DNA of 64,000 nucleotides from Flavobacteriales bacterium UBA852 (GTDB taxonomy: Bacteria > Bacteroidota > Bacteroidia > Flavobacteriales_E > Vicingaceae): assembly GCA_002295925.1 (NCBI GenBank), contig DBGO01000002.1, positions 62,001 through 126,000 on the forward strand. The letters are read 5' to 3'. The notes beneath the pieces are model-generated. The model was given only the letters and a program-made list of their open reading frames with translations. It made no database searches and was not told the origin of the DNA. The first letter of the stretch is position 1, and each line of letters begins with the position of its first letter. Positions 51,535-61,049 of this stretch are shown here, in pieces. A program made the position numbers and the translations under genes.

Positions 51535-52593
51535 TTACAACCATTTTTTCTTTTTAAAATAAAAAATCATGGCTACTGCAATAACAACCATTACAAACAA
51601 AGTAACAAAATAAGCGTATTTCCAATGCAATTCGGGCATATAATCGAAATTCATACCATATATTCCGGCAATAAACGTTAAAGGTATAAATATAGTTGCT
51701 ATAATTGTCAAAACTTTCATCACTTCATTCATTCTGTTACTCACACCCGAAACATATAAATCCATGATTCCGGAAAGCATATCTCTTTGCGAATCAATAC
51801 TGTCGTTTATATGTATTAAATGTTCATAAACATCTCTTAAATAAGGATATGTATTTTTTTCTATTAGCTTAATGTTGAATTTTTGAAGAGATGAAACAGC
51901 TTCTCTTAACGGTACAATTATTTTACGAATAGTTATTAATGTTCTTTTGTAGTGCTGAATTAAGTTTAATTGATTTTGGTTAGGGTTAAGAATTACATCT
52001 TCTTCAAGTTTTTCTATATTATCGTTTAAATAATCAATTACATAGAAATAATGATCAACAATAATATCAATAATACTGTAAAATAAATAATCGGCTTTTT
52101 TTTGACGTATTATTCCTTTGCTTTCTTTAATACGTGTTCGTAATGCATCTAAAACATCGCCCGGTTTTTCTTGAAATGAAAGCAACCAATCTTTACCTAA
52201 AACCAAACTTATTTGCTCTGAAGTTATCACTTTCTTTTTTTTATCAACGGCTAACATTTTAAGGGTGAAAAATAAATACTCATCAAATTCTTCGGCTTTT
52301 GGCCGGTGACTGGTGTCTAGTACATCTTCTAATAATAAATTGTGAATCTTATATTTTTCACCAATTTCAGCAATAATATTTGTATCATGCAATCCATCAA
52401 TATTTATCCATTTAACCGAATTATTGAGTGTAAAATTCATGCATTGCTCAATTGATTCACAAGCATTTTGAGTAAACTCTTTTGCGTTATATTCAATTTT
52501 TTCGAGTTGTGTTTTATTGGTTTTTTTCACCCCTACATGAATCAATGAACCCGGTGGTAATCCGATTTTGTTATTTTTTGTCTTTTCATTCAT
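51535..52593 (-). CDS. corA: CorA-family magnesium/cobalt transporter
   Basis: A 352-residue channel-like Mg2+ transporter. The N-terminal cytoplasmic funnel domain (about 1-290) with long helices (IDYLNDNIEKLEEDVIL, RDMLSGIMDLYVSGVSNRMNEVMKVLT) is followed by two membrane helices; the first ends in the obligate GMN motif (IAGIYGMNFDYMPEL). The C-terminus is basic (FYFKKKKWL). Its start abuts the stop of the upstream GNAT-nitrilase gene with no gap, so the two are likely co-translated. Confidence 0.95.
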   Translation of the reverse strand: MNEKTKNNKIGLPPGSLIHVGVKKTNKTQLEKIEYNAKEFTQNACESIEQCMNFTLNNSVKWINIDGLHDTNIIAEIGEKYKIHNLLLEDVLDTSHRPKAEEFDEYLFFTLKMLAVDKKKKVITSEQISLVLGKDWLLSFQEKPGDVLDALRTRIKESKGIIRQKKADYLFYSIIDIIVDHYFYVIDYLNDNIEKLEEDVILNPNQNQLNLIQHYKRTLITIRKIIVPLREAVSSLQKFNIKLIEKNTYPYLRDVYEHLIHINDSIDSQRDMLSGIMDLYVSGVSNRMNEVMKVLTIIATIFIPLTFIAGIYGMNFDYMPELHWKYAYFVTLFVMVVIAVAMIFYFKKKKWL

Positions 52594-54123
52594 TTACGAA
52601 AGTCTTTTTTTTAAATCAAAAATGTCTTTTCTTCTGTCGTTTAAATTTCTGACACTGCCAAATTGATGCAACTCTCTAAGTAAATCTAAATCACAATCGG
52701 CAATTAATATCATTTCGGTATTAGGTGTTGCTTCAGCTTTTATTCCGTTTGCCGGAAAAGCAAAATCACAAGGCGTAAATACCATTGATTGAGCATACTG
52801 AATATCCATATTATCTACCTTGGGTAAGTTACCTACACTACCGGCAATAGCAACATAACACTCATTTTCAATAGCTCGTGCTTGTGCGCAACACCTCACT
52901 CTTGAGTATGCATTTTGAGTATCTGTTAAAAACGGTATAAACAAAATATTCATTCCTTCTTCTGCCAACAAACGGCACAGTTCAGGAAATTCAGAATCAT
53001 AACAGATAAGCACGCCAATTTTTCCACAATCTGTATCAAATGATTTTAATTGTGTGCCGCCTTGCAAGCCCCACACTTTTACCTCATCAGGAGTAACGTG
53101 CAATTTTTCGTACCGCTCCATACTTCCGTCTCTTCTACATAAATAACCAACATTGTACAGCAAGTTATCTTTTATCTCCGGCATACTTCCTGTAATTATA
53201 TTTATATTGTACGATATGGCCAATTCTGAAAATTTTTTCACAATTGGTTCTGTAAATTCGGCAAGTTTTCTAATAGCTTCAGCTTCTGACAAATTATTAT
53301 ATTTTGCCATTAAAGGCGCATTAAAATATTCGGGAAATAACGCAAAATCGGACCTATAAGCCGACACTGCATCAACAAAAAACTCCACTTGCTGCATCAA
53401 TTCATCAAAGTTTTGATATAATCGCATTTGCCATTGAATTAACCCTAATCTGACAATGGATTTTTCTGAAGCAATTTTTTTGGAAGGTTTTTGATAGTAA
53501 ATATTATCCCACTCAAGTAAAACAGCATATTCTCCCGATGCTTCATCCCCTTCTAAATAACCTTTTAATATTTTTGACGGATGAAAATCATTTGATATTT
53601 GAAAATTTAATACCGGATCATAAATTTCTTTTCGTTTTACTTTTTCAATGTATTCTTTTGGCGATAATTTATCTGCATATTTATGATAGTTAGGAATTCT
53701 TCCTCCAAATGCAATACCTCTAAGGTTAAGATTTTCGGCAAGTTCTTTTCTATAATCATACAATCTTCTTCCTAAACGCAAACCTCTGTATTCGGGCTTT
53801 ATGAATACATCAATTCCATATAAAACATCACCATTACTGTTGTGCGTATTGAAAGTGTAATTTCCTGTTATTTCTTTATATGTATGATGATCATCAAATT
53901 TATTATAATCGACAATAATCGATAAGGCACAACCGGCAATTTTCCCGTTAACCTTGACGACCACTTGACCTTCCGGAAATTTTTTGATTAAAGTTTGAAT
54001 TTGTTCCTTATTCCAATATGCGTCCTTTAAGCTAGTATACGACTCTATCATTACTTGCTTTAACTCTTCATAATCTGAAATTTGCAAGTACTGAATTTCA
54101 ATGTTTTCAATTTTTTTTTCCAT
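52594..54123 (-). CDS. GNAT acetyltransferase fused to carbon-nitrogen hydrolase (nitrilase superfamily)
   Basis: A 509-residue cytoplasmic fusion. The N-terminal GNAT domain (about 1-190) has VFIKPEYRGLRLGRRLYDYRKELA, the acetyl-CoA P-loop pattern. The C-terminal nitrilase domain (about 225-500) carries the Glu-Lys-Cys triad: FALFPEYFNAPL (Glu), RYEKLHVTPDE (Lys) and VLICYDSEFPELCRLLAEEG (Cys). This GNAT-nitrilase fusion is a recurrent bacterial architecture; the reaction is not established, though amidase/acetyl-transfer coupling is likely. The gene directly precedes corA. Confidence 0.93.
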   Translation of the reverse strand: MEKKIENIEIQYLQISDYEELKQVMIESYTSLKDAYWNKEQIQTLIKKFPEGQVVVKVNGKIAGCALSIIVDYNKFDDHHTYKEITGNYTFNTHNSNGDVLYGIDVFIKPEYRGLRLGRRLYDYRKELAENLNLRGIAFGGRIPNYHKYADKLSPKEYIEKVKRKEIYDPVLNFQISNDFHPSKILKGYLEGDEASGEYAVLLEWDNIYYQKPSKKIASEKSIVRLGLIQWQMRLYQNFDELMQQVEFFVDAVSAYRSDFALFPEYFNAPLMAKYNNLSEAEAIRKLAEFTEPIVKKFSELAISYNINIITGSMPEIKDNLLYNVGYLCRRDGSMERYEKLHVTPDEVKVWGLQGGTQLKSFDTDCGKIGVLICYDSEFPELCRLLAEEGMNILFIPFLTDTQNAYSRVRCCAQARAIENECYVAIAGSVGNLPKVDNMDIQYAQSMVFTPCDFAFPANGIKAEATPNTEMILIADCDLDLLRELHQFGSVRNLNDRRKDIFDLKKRLS

Positions 54124-54196
54124 TATTTAGTATACTTTTTTTAAATGTACACTAAATTATAAAAAGTGAATAATTCATTTTCTTTTTTTTATTTTA

Positions 54197-55579
54197 TTAT
54201 TTAACTTTTATGAATTTAAGTGAATTCTGATTATTTATGATTATGATATACAATCCCATTCTAAATGAAGATACATTTAATTCTATATTTTTTGCATTTA
54301 ATGAATTATGTTCTTCTATCAATTGGCCTGTTATGGAATATATTTTTATAGAGCTTAACGGATTTTTAGAATTAATATTAAGATAATTAGAAACAGGATT
54401 ATTTAATATATATATTGATGAATTTTTATAAACTTGATTAACTTTTGATGAAGTAACTACATAATTATAACCACTTGACAATTTTGAACAACTATCTTCA
54501 AAAAAAACTTCAACTTGAAAAATTCCTCCAGTAGTTGGGATTAAACTACTATCTGTTGCATTTGGAATTATATTTCCATTTACAAACCATTGAAATGAAG
54601 AACCAGGTGTATTAGTATACAATACTCCGTTTTGATTCATAATTTGTGGTATTTGATGCGAATAACATTCTTGCATATATGTAACCCTTAATGAAGAATT
54701 TAACGAATCATTAAACACATCAAACTTACTGCAGTCTTCTTTAAGAGTATAATCCAACCATGGGTTTACAAAATCAAACAAAACAGCATGTTGTTGCGCT
54801 CGTGTTATGGATATACCTGATGAAGATGTACTTTCACCAAAATCGCAATTAAAATTAGGATTTGCAAAATAACAGTGTGCTCCTCCTATAATATTTATAA
54901 ATGTTTTACAATTTGAGTTTAATGAGTCATACATTGGTATATGATGATCTTGAGGTGGTGTTACTCCATCTTGACTTCCACTAAATATAACAGAAGGAAT
55001 ATTTACACGTGTTGCCGAAGAGATTGAAGAAACTCCATTTGTTGTAGATTCAGCAGGGGCTAAACCAATTAATGTTTTTAAATATTTATTATTTGAAGAG
55101 CATAAAGAATCTGCTGCTAAAAAACTGGCACCACCACCCATAGAGTGTCCCATTAGTGCTGTTGCATCTTTTACATGATTGTAAAAGATAGATTGTGAAT
55201 TTAAGTTTTCTTTATGAATAGCTTTAACCAAAAACTGCAAATCCCAACCAAATTGCTGATGATTAGTACTTATTAGATTCCCTTCTGTTCTTGGAAATAG
55301 CATAATATACCCACGTGGCACAATTTCTTCCCAAATATTTTGATATGCACTCCAAGCCATAACAAATCCATGTCCAAAAACAACAGAAGGAAATGAGTCA
55401 TTTGCACATGGAATGTCTTCACCGTTTGTTAATGCCGGATAATAAACTTCTGTTTGAATAACACGATTATTTCTTGAAGAATCTATGAAGTTAATTGTAG
55501 TGTGTCCAATAGAATACTGAGCATTTATTTTATTAATAAATAAAGAAATTAAAACTAAATATAAAATAGACTTTTTCAT
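54197..55579 (-). CDS. T9SS-exported alpha/beta hydrolase
   Basis: A 460-residue secreted protein. The signal peptide ends near INAQ (residue 20). The hydrolase domain (about 22-300) has oxyanion region FGHGFVMAWSAYQNI, nucleophile elbow GHSMGGGAS, acid Asp in FSGSQDGVTPP and His in NIIGGAHCYFANPNF. The stretch IPMYDSLNSNCKTFINIIGG before the His resembles polyester hydrolases of the PETase/cutinase-like group. A linker with an Ig-like module (about 315-370, SSFQWFVNGNIIPNATDS) and a T9SS type A sorting domain (about 385-460) follow. An esterase or lipase acting outside the cell is the secure call; the substrate is inferred only. Confidence 0.9.
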   Translation of the reverse strand: MKKSILYLVLISLFINKINAQYSIGHTTINFIDSSRNNRVIQTEVYYPALTNGEDIPCANDSFPSVVFGHGFVMAWSAYQNIWEEIVPRGYIMLFPRTEGNLISTNHQQFGWDLQFLVKAIHKENLNSQSIFYNHVKDATALMGHSMGGGASFLAADSLCSSNNKYLKTLIGLAPAESTTNGVSSISSATRVNIPSVIFSGSQDGVTPPQDHHIPMYDSLNSNCKTFINIIGGAHCYFANPNFNCDFGESTSSSGISITRAQQHAVLFDFVNPWLDYTLKEDCSKFDVFNDSLNSSLRVTYMQECYSHQIPQIMNQNGVLYTNTPGSSFQWFVNGNIIPNATDSSLIPTTGGIFQVEVFFEDSCSKLSSGYNYVVTSSKVNQVYKNSSIYILNNPVSNYLNINSKNPLSSIKIYSITGQLIEEHNSLNAKNIELNVSSFRMGLYIIIINNQNSLKFIKVK

Positions 55580-55652
55580 GATGTTAAGATTTTTTTACTA
55601 AATTACAACACTCTATTTGTTTATAAAATGCTCATATAAATGCTAAAATCAG

Positions 55653-57089
55653 ATGAGAAAAACTGCACATTTACACCATCTGTTAATAATTTGTGATCGA
55701 AAATTAACACTTGATTTTAAAAACCAATTAAAAACAAATAAAAGAGAATTAAGTTTTAAACTAATCTCTCAACTCACATCAAATATTACTATAAATGACA
55801 TAGATTTAATTAAACATATATACAACTGTTATAATAAAAAAAATCTAAAACGTTTTAACCAGCTATATCATCATACATTTAATTTATACGGTAAATTCTT
55901 AATCGAAAATCATCCTGACTTTCTTAGTTTCTCAGTTTTAAATATTAATTCTTTATTTAATGACAATAAAATTGAAGAAGCTCAAAATTATATTAACAGT
56001 TCTATTTATATAGCAGAAAAAATTGAAGATTTCGAATTTCTGATGATATTCATAAATCTTTTAAGAAGATTAGGTATTACTATACAAAAAAGTAAGTTTT
56101 CAGCTGTTGAACATATAAATATTTTAGAAAATTTAACAGAAATTCAAACAATTAAAATCAAAGACTATTTAACGAAAAAAACATCACCTAATGAAATTGA
56201 AATTATAAATTTAAAAAAACTCTTTCATCACCCTTCAAAAAGTGTGCAATTTTTGTCAATGCAAACTTATTTATACATTATAAGCAATTATAACTTAAAT
56301 TTATTTTATACAAATGATTCAAAATTATTGATAGAAAAATGCCTATCGATAATAAAAAAGTTTCCATATTTAAAAATATTTTCAAACAACAAATATGTTT
56401 TATCTATTGAATATTTAAATCTAAAATTCAATCAAAATTACCTTAATTTAAAAACCGTAAATTCTGTTTTAAAATCGAATTTGGATAAAAAATTAAATTA
56501 TGAAAACATAATGTATACTCTTAGTATAAAAGGTAGTTGCTATTTAACTAATTACTTATTTGATTTAAAAAATAAACAAATTATCTCTGAAATTAAAGAT
56601 GATTTAAATACAATTAAATTAATTGAAATTAAATTTAGAAAAAAACATGAAAATTCTATTATTCAATATCTGCATTTTAAAATTATAAAATCTGTTTTTT
56701 TATTGTTAAATGATGATGCCGTAAATTCAATCAAAAATCTTGAATCAACTATTTTTCAATTACAACAACAATCATTTAAAAAATTTTATGATGAGATTTT
56801 TATACTAATATTTTTGAACCTTATAGCCTTAGAACAATATGACGAAATTATTGATCAATTTAAAAGGTATAAGAAAATTGTAAAAAACAACACAAGCATA
56901 AAAGAAAATTACATTATGATTCATATGCTATATTATTCTGTATTATATTTAACATCTAATAAGAAATCCACTAAAACCAAAATTCTTCATTATTATAATG
57001 AATTAATTGAACATAATTCAAAAGAAAATCAAAATATCATATTATTAGATCGTATATGGTCAATGCTGAAAATAAAACCTCTTGATTAA
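55653..57089 (+). CDS. Helical protein of unknown function, AT-rich gene
   Basis: A 478-residue protein with no signal peptide or membrane helix and almost entirely alpha-helical composition rich in Lys, Asn, Ile and Leu. Some segments (e.g. LLNDDAVNSIKNLESTIFQLQ, ALEQYDEIIDQFKRYKK) look like degenerate TPR or alpha-solenoid helices. The gene is clearly more AT-rich than its neighbours, with strings of AAA, AAT, ATT and TTA codons, which may signal recent acquisition or weak selection on expression. I do not recognise a family. No partner gene overlaps it: the hydrolase diverges 73 bases upstream and icmF follows 77 bases downstream. Confidence 0.75.
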   Translation: MRKTAHLHHLLIICDRKLTLDFKNQLKTNKRELSFKLISQLTSNITINDIDLIKHIYNCYNKKNLKRFNQLYHHTFNLYGKFLIENHPDFLSFSVLNINSLFNDNKIEEAQNYINSSIYIAEKIEDFEFLMIFINLLRRLGITIQKSKFSAVEHINILENLTEIQTIKIKDYLTKKTSPNEIEIINLKKLFHHPSKSVQFLSMQTYLYIISNYNLNLFYTNDSKLLIEKCLSIIKKFPYLKIFSNNKYVLSIEYLNLKFNQNYLNLKTVNSVLKSNLDKKLNYENIMYTLSIKGSCYLTNYLFDLKNKQIISEIKDDLNTIKLIEIKFRKKHENSIIQYLHFKIIKSVFLLLNDDAVNSIKNLESTIFQLQQQSFKKFYDEIFILIFLNLIALEQYDEIIDQFKRYKKIVKNNTSIKENYIMIHMLYYSVLYLTSNKKSTKTKILHYYNELIEHNSKENQNIILLDRIWSMLKIKPLD

Positions 57090-57136
57090 TAATATAAATT
57101 CAAACGGCTACAATAGGTCAATTTCTATTTTCGGTT

Positions 57137-57144
57137 TATATTTG
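57137..57144 (+). promoter_or_regulatory. Putative -7 element for icmF
   Basis: TATATTTG matches TAnnTTTG; the ATG at 57167 lies 22 bases downstream. The -33 element is not evident. No cobalamin riboswitch is present in the 77-base gap. Confidence 0.45.
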
Positions 57145-57166
57145 CGTACCTTACAGTAAATTGTAC

Positions 57167-60100
57167 ATGATTATGGAAAGAATTGAGAAATACAAACCAA
57201 AAAACAAAATCCGAATAGTTACAGCCGCCTCACTTTTTGACGGACATGATGCTGCCATCAACATTATGCGACGAATCATACAAAGCACAGGTGCCGAAGT
57301 TATTCATTTAGGTCACGACAGAAGTGTGGAAGAAGTAGTAAACTGTGCTATTCAAGAAGATGCCAATGCAATAGCCATGACCTCATATCAAGGCGGGCAT
57401 GTGGAGTATTTTAAATACATGTACGATTTACTGCAAGAAAAAGGAGCCGGACACATAAAAATTTTTGGTGGTGGTGGCGGAACCATTTTACCCGAAGAAA
57501 TTGAAGAATTACAAGCTTATGGAATTACACGCATCTATCATCCGGATGACGGAAGAGCAATGGGTTTACAAGGCATGATTAACGATATGCTCGAAAAATG
57601 CGACTTTCCAACCGGACGCGATTTGAAAGGTGATGAAGTAGACAGACTTAAAAATAAAGATTGGAAAGCGATAGCTACCTTAATTTCCGCAGCCGAAAAT
57701 TTCCCTGAAGAACATCAAGACACCTTCAAAAAAATTCACGAATTAACTGCTCATTCCAAAACACCTGTTTTAGGAGTTACCGGAACCGGCGGAGCCGGAA
57801 AATCTTCTTTGGTAGATGAGTTGGTGCGTCGTTTTTTAAATGATTTTGAAGATAAAACCATCGCTGTAGTTTCTGTTGACCCTTCAAAAAGAAAAACCGG
57901 CGGCGCATTATTGGGCGACCGTATTCGTATGAACGCCGTAAATAATCCAAGAGTTTATATGCGTTCGTTGGCTACACGCCAGTCAAACTTGGCACTTTCC
58001 AAACATGTACAAGAAGCAGTTGATATTCTAAAAGCGGCTCAGTACGACTTGGTAATATTGGAAACTTCCGGTATCGGTCAATCGGATACCGAAATTTTAG
58101 ACCATTCGGATGTTAGCTTATACGTAATGACGCCCGAATATGGTGCGGCTACACAGCTCGAAAAAATCGACATGCTCGATTTTGCCGATATTATTGCCAT
58201 TAACAAATTTGACAAACGCGGAGCATTAGATGCATTACGCGATGTTAAAAAGCAGTACAAACGTAACCATCAGTTGTTTGACATGCCGGATGAAGAAGTT
58301 CCCGTTTACGGAACAATTGCTTCACAGTTTAACGACCCGGGAATGAACAACCTTTATTTGGCAGTAATGAATAAAGTAGTGGAAAAAACCGGTGCCGATT
58401 TAAAATCGCACATGAAGCTGACAAAAGAAATGTCAGAAAAAATTTACATCATTCCACCTAACCGCACCCGTTACCTTTCTGAAATTTCCGAAAACAACCG
58501 CAACTATGACAAATGGGTAGATGAGCAAGTAAAAGTTGCCGATAAGCTTTATGGATTACACATGAGCATCCAAACTTTAATAGATTCTGACCTGGAAGAC
58601 AAAGACCGACTAATAAAGCGTTTAGAGGAAACTTTTGAACAAGTCAAACTTGATTTGGATCCGCACAATTGGAAATTGATTGAAGAATGGGACGATAAAG
58701 TTGCCCGCTACAAAGCACCGGAGTATGTATTTAAAGTAAGAGACAAAGAAATAAAAGTAAAAACCTATACCGAATCGCTTTCGCATACTAAAATTCCTAA
58801 AGTTTGTTTGCCAAAATACCGTGGCTGGGGCGATTTTCTATGGTGGAGTTTGCAGGAAAACGTGCCCGGAGAGTTTCCTTATACCGCAGGTATTTATCCA
58901 TTTAAACGAACCGGAGAAGACCCAACGCGAATGTTTGCCGGAGAAGGTGGACCGGAGCGAACCAATAAGCGTTTTCATTATGTAAGTTTAGGGATGCCGG
59001 CAAAACGTTTATCTACTGCATTCGACAGTGTAACACTTTACGGAAACGACCCCGACTACCGCCCTGATATTTACGGTAAAATTGGTAATTCAGGAGTTTC
59101 TGTATGTTGTTTGGATGATGCCAAAAAATTATATTCCGGCTTTAATCTTGCCGACCCAAAAACTTCGGTAAGTATGACCATTAACGGTCCTGCACCAATG
59201 ATGTTAGGCTTTTTCATGAATGCCGCTATCGACCAACAATGCGAAATTTACATTAAAAACAATGGCTTGGAAGATGAAGTAAACAAAAAAATTGAAGCCA
59301 TTTATAAAAAATTAGGTGTTCCACGCCCAACTTACAATGCGCCTCTTCCGGAAGGTAACGACGGATTGGGTTTATTTTTACTTGGCGTAACCGGCGATCA
59401 GGTGCTGCCTAAAGAAGTGTATGAAAAAATCAAAGCCGATACCCTTTCGCAAGTCAGAGGAACTGTTCAGGCAGATATTTTAAAAGAAGACCAAGCACAA
59501 AACACTTGTATTTTTTCAACAGAATTTGCCTTGCGTGTTATGGGTGATGTGCAACAGTATTTTATTGACCATAATGTGCGTAATTTTTATTCCGTTTCCA
59601 TATCGGGATATCATATAGCCGAAGCCGGCGCCAACCCTATTACGCAATTGGCATTTACATTGGCAAACGGATTTACTTATGTAGAGTATTACTTGGCGCG
59701 TGGAATGGATATAAACAAATTCGGACCTAATCTGTCTTTCTTTTTCTCTAACGGATTAGACCCTGAATATGCCGTAATTGGTCGTGTTGCCCGTCGTATA
59801 TGGTCAAAAGCATTAAAACTGAAATACGGAGCCAATCCAAGAGCACAAATGCTCAAATACCACATTCAAACTTCGGGACGTTCATTACACGCACAAGAAA
59901 TTGACTTTAATGACATTCGCACAACCTTGCAAGCACTTTACGCCATTTACGACAATTGTAACTCACTGCACACCAATGCTTACGACGAAGCTATCACAAC
60001 GCCAACCGAAGAAAGTGTTCGCCGGGCAATGGCTATTCAGTTGATTATAAATAAAGAACTTGGCTTAGCAAAAAATGAAAATCCAATTCAAGGTTCGTTT

Positions 60101-60556
60101 ATTATAGAAGAATTAACTGATTTAGTTGAAGAAGCCGTTTTAATGGAGTTTGACCGGTTGACTGAGCGCGGTGGTGTATTGGGTGCAATGGAAACAATGT
60201 ATCAGCGAAGTAAAATTCAAGAAGAAAGTTTGTATTACGAAACACTGAAACATTCGGGAGAATATCCAATTATTGGTGTAAACACTTTCTTGAACAAAAA
60301 AGGTTCGCCAACCATTATCCCGGATGAAGTTATCAGAGCTACAACTGAAGAGAAAGAATTTCAAATTCAAACAGTAAAAAATCTGCATAAGAAATACGAA
60401 AATGAAGCTAAAGAACAACTGGAAAAAGTGCAGCAAGCCGCCATTAACAACAAAAATGTATTTGAAGCATTAATGGAAGCGACCAAATATTGCTCGTTGG
60501 GACAAATTACTCAAGCGCTGTTCAAAGTTGGCGGTCAATACAGAAGAAACATGTAA
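57167..60556 (+). CDS. icmF: Fused isobutyryl-CoA mutase (IcmF): B12 domain, MeaI-type GTPase, mutase
   Basis: A 1129-residue adenosylcobalamin enzyme. The N-terminal B12-binding domain (about 15-150) has the base-off motif FDGHDAA, LGHDRSVEEVV and FGGGGGTI. The MeaI-like G-protein chaperone (about 195-420) has P-loop GTGGAGKSSLVDEL, switch DPSKRKTGGALLGDR and NKFDKRGA. The C-terminal mutase barrel (about 560-1125) has RFHYVSLGMPAKRLSTAFDSVTLYG and FSFFFSNGLDPEYAVIGRVARR. This order defines IcmF, which interconverts isobutyryl- and n-butyryl-CoA. The ATG at 57173 is an alternative start, and the frame reaches a TTG at 57161. Substrate choice among isobutyryl-, pivalyl- and methylmalonyl-CoA cannot be read here. 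Confidence 0.93.
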   Translation: MIMERIEKYKPKNKIRIVTAASLFDGHDAAINIMRRIIQSTGAEVIHLGHDRSVEEVVNCAIQEDANAIAMTSYQGGHVEYFKYMYDLLQEKGAGHIKIFGGGGGTILPEEIEELQAYGITRIYHPDDGRAMGLQGMINDMLEKCDFPTGRDLKGDEVDRLKNKDWKAIATLISAAENFPEEHQDTFKKIHELTAHSKTPVLGVTGTGGAGKSSLVDELVRRFLNDFEDKTIAVVSVDPSKRKTGGALLGDRIRMNAVNNPRVYMRSLATRQSNLALSKHVQEAVDILKAAQYDLVILETSGIGQSDTEILDHSDVSLYVMTPEYGAATQLEKIDMLDFADIIAINKFDKRGALDALRDVKKQYKRNHQLFDMPDEEVPVYGTIASQFNDPGMNNLYLAVMNKVVEKTGADLKSHMKLTKEMSEKIYIIPPNRTRYLSEISENNRNYDKWVDEQVKVADKLYGLHMSIQTLIDSDLEDKDRLIKRLEETFEQVKLDLDPHNWKLIEEWDDKVARYKAPEYVFKVRDKEIKVKTYTESLSHTKIPKVCLPKYRGWGDFLWWSLQENVPGEFPYTAGIYPFKRTGEDPTRMFAGEGGPERTNKRFHYVSLGMPAKRLSTAFDSVTLYGNDPDYRPDIYGKIGNSGVSVCCLDDAKKLYSGFNLADPKTSVSMTINGPAPMMLGFFMNAAIDQQCEIYIKNNGLEDEVNKKIEAIYKKLGVPRPTYNAPLPEGNDGLGLFLLGVTGDQVLPKEVYEKIKADTLSQVRGTVQADILKEDQAQNTCIFSTEFALRVMGDVQQYFIDHNVRNFYSVSISGYHIAEAGANPITQLAFTLANGFTYVEYYLARGMDINKFGPNLSFFFSNGLDPEYAVIGRVARRIWSKALKLKYGANPRAQMLKYHIQTSGRSLHAQEIDFNDIRTTLQALYAIYDNCNSLHTNAYDEAITTPTEESVRRAMAIQLIINKELGLAKNENPIQGSFIIEELTDLVEEAVLMEFDRLTERGGVLGAMETMYQRSKIQEESLYYETLKHSGEYPIIGVNTFLNKKGSPTIIPDEVIRATTEEKEFQIQTVKNLHKKYENEAKEQLEKVQQAAINNKNVFEALMEATKYCSLGQITQALFKVGGQYRRNM

Positions 60557-60570
60557 AAACAATCATTCAA

Positions 60571-60598
60571 AAGACTCAAGGCAACTTGGGTCTTTTTT
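60571..60598 (+). terminator. Intrinsic terminator after icmF
   Basis: A 10-bp stem (one G-U pair) with a GCAA tetraloop, arms AAGACTCAAG and CTTGGGTCTT, followed by a T6 tract. It begins 14 bases after the icmF stop and lies inside the longer open frame of the next gene, so it constrains that gene's start. Confidence 0.85.
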
Positions 60599-60609
60599 AT
60601 TTTAATACG

Positions 60610-60987
60610 ATTAAAAATACAGATAAAACAACACTGGTGGTAGGCGCAAGCAATAACCCTACACGATACAGTTACCAAGCGATTATACGATTACAAAAAC
60701 ACTATATTCCCGTATTGGCTTACAGTATTAAAAAAGGAGAAGTTAACGAAGTAAAATTCATCAATCATTGGGACAAACTGAAAGATAAGAGTATTCATAC
60801 GGTTACTTTATATGTTGGTCCAAATAATCAATCTTCCATTATTGAAGAAATATTACAACTAAAGCCAAAACGAATCATTTTCAATCCAGGAACAGAAAAT
60901 CCCGAATTTATAGAAAAAGCCAAACGAGTAGGAATAGAAACGGTAATTGGATGTACATTGGTTATGTTAAGTGTTGGGAATTTTTAG
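60610..60987 (+). CDS. CoA-binding domain protein (YccU-like)
   Basis: A Rossmann-type CoA-binding protein: TLVVGASNNPTRYSYQAI, TVTLYVGPNNQSSIIEEILQLKPKRIIFNPGTENPEF and ETVIGCTLVMLSVGNF are the family blocks, about 120 residues. The start is a problem. The open frame reaches a TTG at 60490 inside icmF, but the icmF terminator (60571-60598) lies in between, and no ATG or GTG exists after it. The best-placed codon is ATT at 60610 (giving MKNTDKTTLVVGAS, 125 residues); a TTG at 60586 lies inside the terminator stem. The coordinates use the ATT. Either an unusual start codon or transcription through the hairpin is needed. Confidence 0.8.
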   Translation: MKNTDKTTLVVGASNNPTRYSYQAIIRLQKHYIPVLAYSIKKGEVNEVKFINHWDKLKDKSIHTVTLYVGPNNQSSIIEEILQLKPKRIIFNPGTENPEFIEKAKRVGIETVIGCTLVMLSVGNF

Positions 60988-60989
60988 CA

Positions 60990-61021
60990 TAAAAAAAGAC
61001 CGTCTGTAAACAGACGGTCTT
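60990..61021 (-). terminator. Intrinsic terminator of cspA
   Basis: An 11-bp perfect stem with arms AAGACCGTCTG and CAGACGGTCTT around TAAA. Read on the minus strand it is followed by a T7 tract (A7 at 60991-60997), so it terminates the leftward cspA transcript; the plus-strand side lacks a T-run. Confidence 0.88.
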
Positions 61022-61049
61022 AGCAACTCGATATAACTCAGTAATTAAA

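Noticed and set aside
57090..57166. Possible cobalamin riboswitch upstream of icmF
   Set aside because: The gap is 77 bases, far too short for a B12 aptamer, and the B12-box is absent.
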